From Microcoleus sp. FACHB-68 (GTDB taxonomy: Bacteria > Cyanobacteriota > Cyanobacteriia > Cyanobacteriales > Oscillatoriaceae): 64,000 nucleotides of DNA. Below, piece after piece: positions 63,612 to 64,000 of the stretch. Positions within the stretch are counted from its first letter, which is position 1; every line of letters starts with the position of its first letter. The stretch lies in contig NZ_JACJOT010000009.1 in the NCBI RefSeq assembly GCF_014695715.1, forward strand, positions 62,001 to 126,000, written 5' to 3'. Below the pieces are notes generated by a model. That model was not told the origin of the DNA and did no database searches. It saw only the letters and a program-made list of their open reading frames with translations. The translations under genes were made by a program, and so were the position numbers.

Positions 63612-64000
63612 TTTTTATTCGCTAAAATTTGCTTGTAAGCTTGAATCGTTTGTTGGGCAATTGTCTCCCAATTATAATATTTTAAAGCATAATTCTGAGC
63701 GTTTAATCCTCGCCGTTTGCGCTCACTTGCATCCTTTAAGGCTAATCTCAGCGTATCAGTAAGCGCCGCCACCTCACAAGAACACACCCAGCCGGCTTCT
63801 GCTTGCTGCACCTCCTCCCAAATATGCACTTGATTTGAAATAACCACCGGCGTTCCCGCAGCCATCGCTTCTGCTACTGCAATTCCAAAGTTTTCGTAAT
63901 AAGAAGGTAAAACAAAAATATCAGCTTTTTCTAACATAGTCGCTTTAAAATTTCCAGAAACAAAGCCGGTGACTGTCGTGTGTTTGGCAAGGGAGGAGTT
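63608..64000 (-). CDS. family 4 glycosyltransferase, 5' part outside the window
   Basis: The frame runs off the right edge; only the C-terminal 130 residues are present. They carry the GT4 donor-binding region: VTGFVSGNFKATMLEKADIF, then VLPSYYENFGIAVAEAMAAG and TPVVISNQVHIWEEVQQAEA. An apparent Met at 63937 is internal. The gene may be one of the HpsO/HpsP-type glycosyltransferases that accompany HpsL and HpsN, but it is on the opposite strand and the visible part cannot decide this. Confidence 0.85.
   Translation of the reverse strand, partial: NSSLAKHTTVTGFVSGNFKATMLEKADIFVLPSYYENFGIAVAEAMAAGTPVVISNQVHIWEEVQQAEAGWVCSCEVAALTDTLRLALKDASERKRRGLNAQNYALKYYNWETIAQQTIQAYKQILANKN

Noticed and set aside
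1-64000. Search for tRNA, rRNA, riboswitch and prophage features
   Set aside because: No cloverleaf, rRNA segment, known riboswitch pattern, integrase or phage structural gene was recognised by reading; a covariance-model scan would be needed to exclude small RNAs.

Overview
The window comes from a cyanobacterium, most likely a filamentous Microcoleus/Oscillatoria-type organism. The taxonomic signals are PSRP-3/Ycf65, a Mo-dependent-nitrogenase C-terminal-domain protein, DUF2256 and DUF29 families, hormogonium-polysaccharide (HpsL/HpsN-like) genes, heptanucleotide tandem repeats (STRR type), and a very high density of the palindrome GCCGGC inside and outside genes. The species cannot be fixed from sequence alone. 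No rRNA, tRNA, CRISPR array, phage or intact insertion sequence was recognised.

Layout. 1-3.8 kb: an SGNH/DUF1574-type protein cut by the left edge, followed by its MBOAT O-acyltransferase partner. 4.1-18.9 kb: mainly core genes (sulfurtransferase, MnmD-like tRNA methyltransferase, HD-GYP response regulator, glmU, isoaspartyl peptidase, TrmJ-like RNA methyltransferase, class-A-beta-lactamase-like hydrolase, obgE, SMR-like transporter, phytanoyl-CoA-dioxygenase-like enzyme) with one decayed DUF29 gene behind glmU. 19.3-24.6 kb: an accessory island. It has a three-gene module of Trypco1 protein, trypsin-STAND NTPase-beta-propeller protein and an unknown 216-residue protein, followed by a degenerate toxin/antitoxin pair and a decayed nucleotidyltransferase. 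A 4.3 kb stretch of this island has no GCCGGC site.

24.6-30.1 kb: methyltransferase, PSRP-3, HAD phosphatase, a TPR lipoprotein or secreted protein flanked by inverted heptamer repeats, and ruvB. 30.4-41.9 kb: a co-directional surface-polysaccharide locus with an ABC-2 permease and Wzt-like ATPase, a methyltransferase, two sulfotransferases, several glycosyltransferases and one decayed glycosyltransferase ending at a strong terminator. It most likely makes and exports a sulfated glycan. 42.0-53.7 kb: a TPR-OGT-like glycosyltransferase, an RTX/beta-roll calcium-binding protein, a parvulin-type isomerase, and a type I secretion ABC exporter (cNMP-binding domain plus inactive C39-like domain) with its HlyD adaptor. 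The RTX protein is a natural candidate substrate.

53.8-64 kb: dTDP-rhamnose genes rfbC, rfbD and an rfbA-like gene (no rfbB in the window), two glycosyltransferases, glmM, then HpsL- and HpsN-like hormogonium polysaccharide genes, a GNAT acetyltransferase and a GT4 gene cut by the right edge.

Much of the window therefore serves the cell surface: nucleotide-sugar supply (GlmM, GlmU, Rml), glycan assembly and modification (glycosyl-, sulfo-, methyl- and acyltransferases) and export (ABC-2, type I secretion, Wzy-like). The most unusual element is the protease-NTPase-propeller module at 19.3-23.4 kb.
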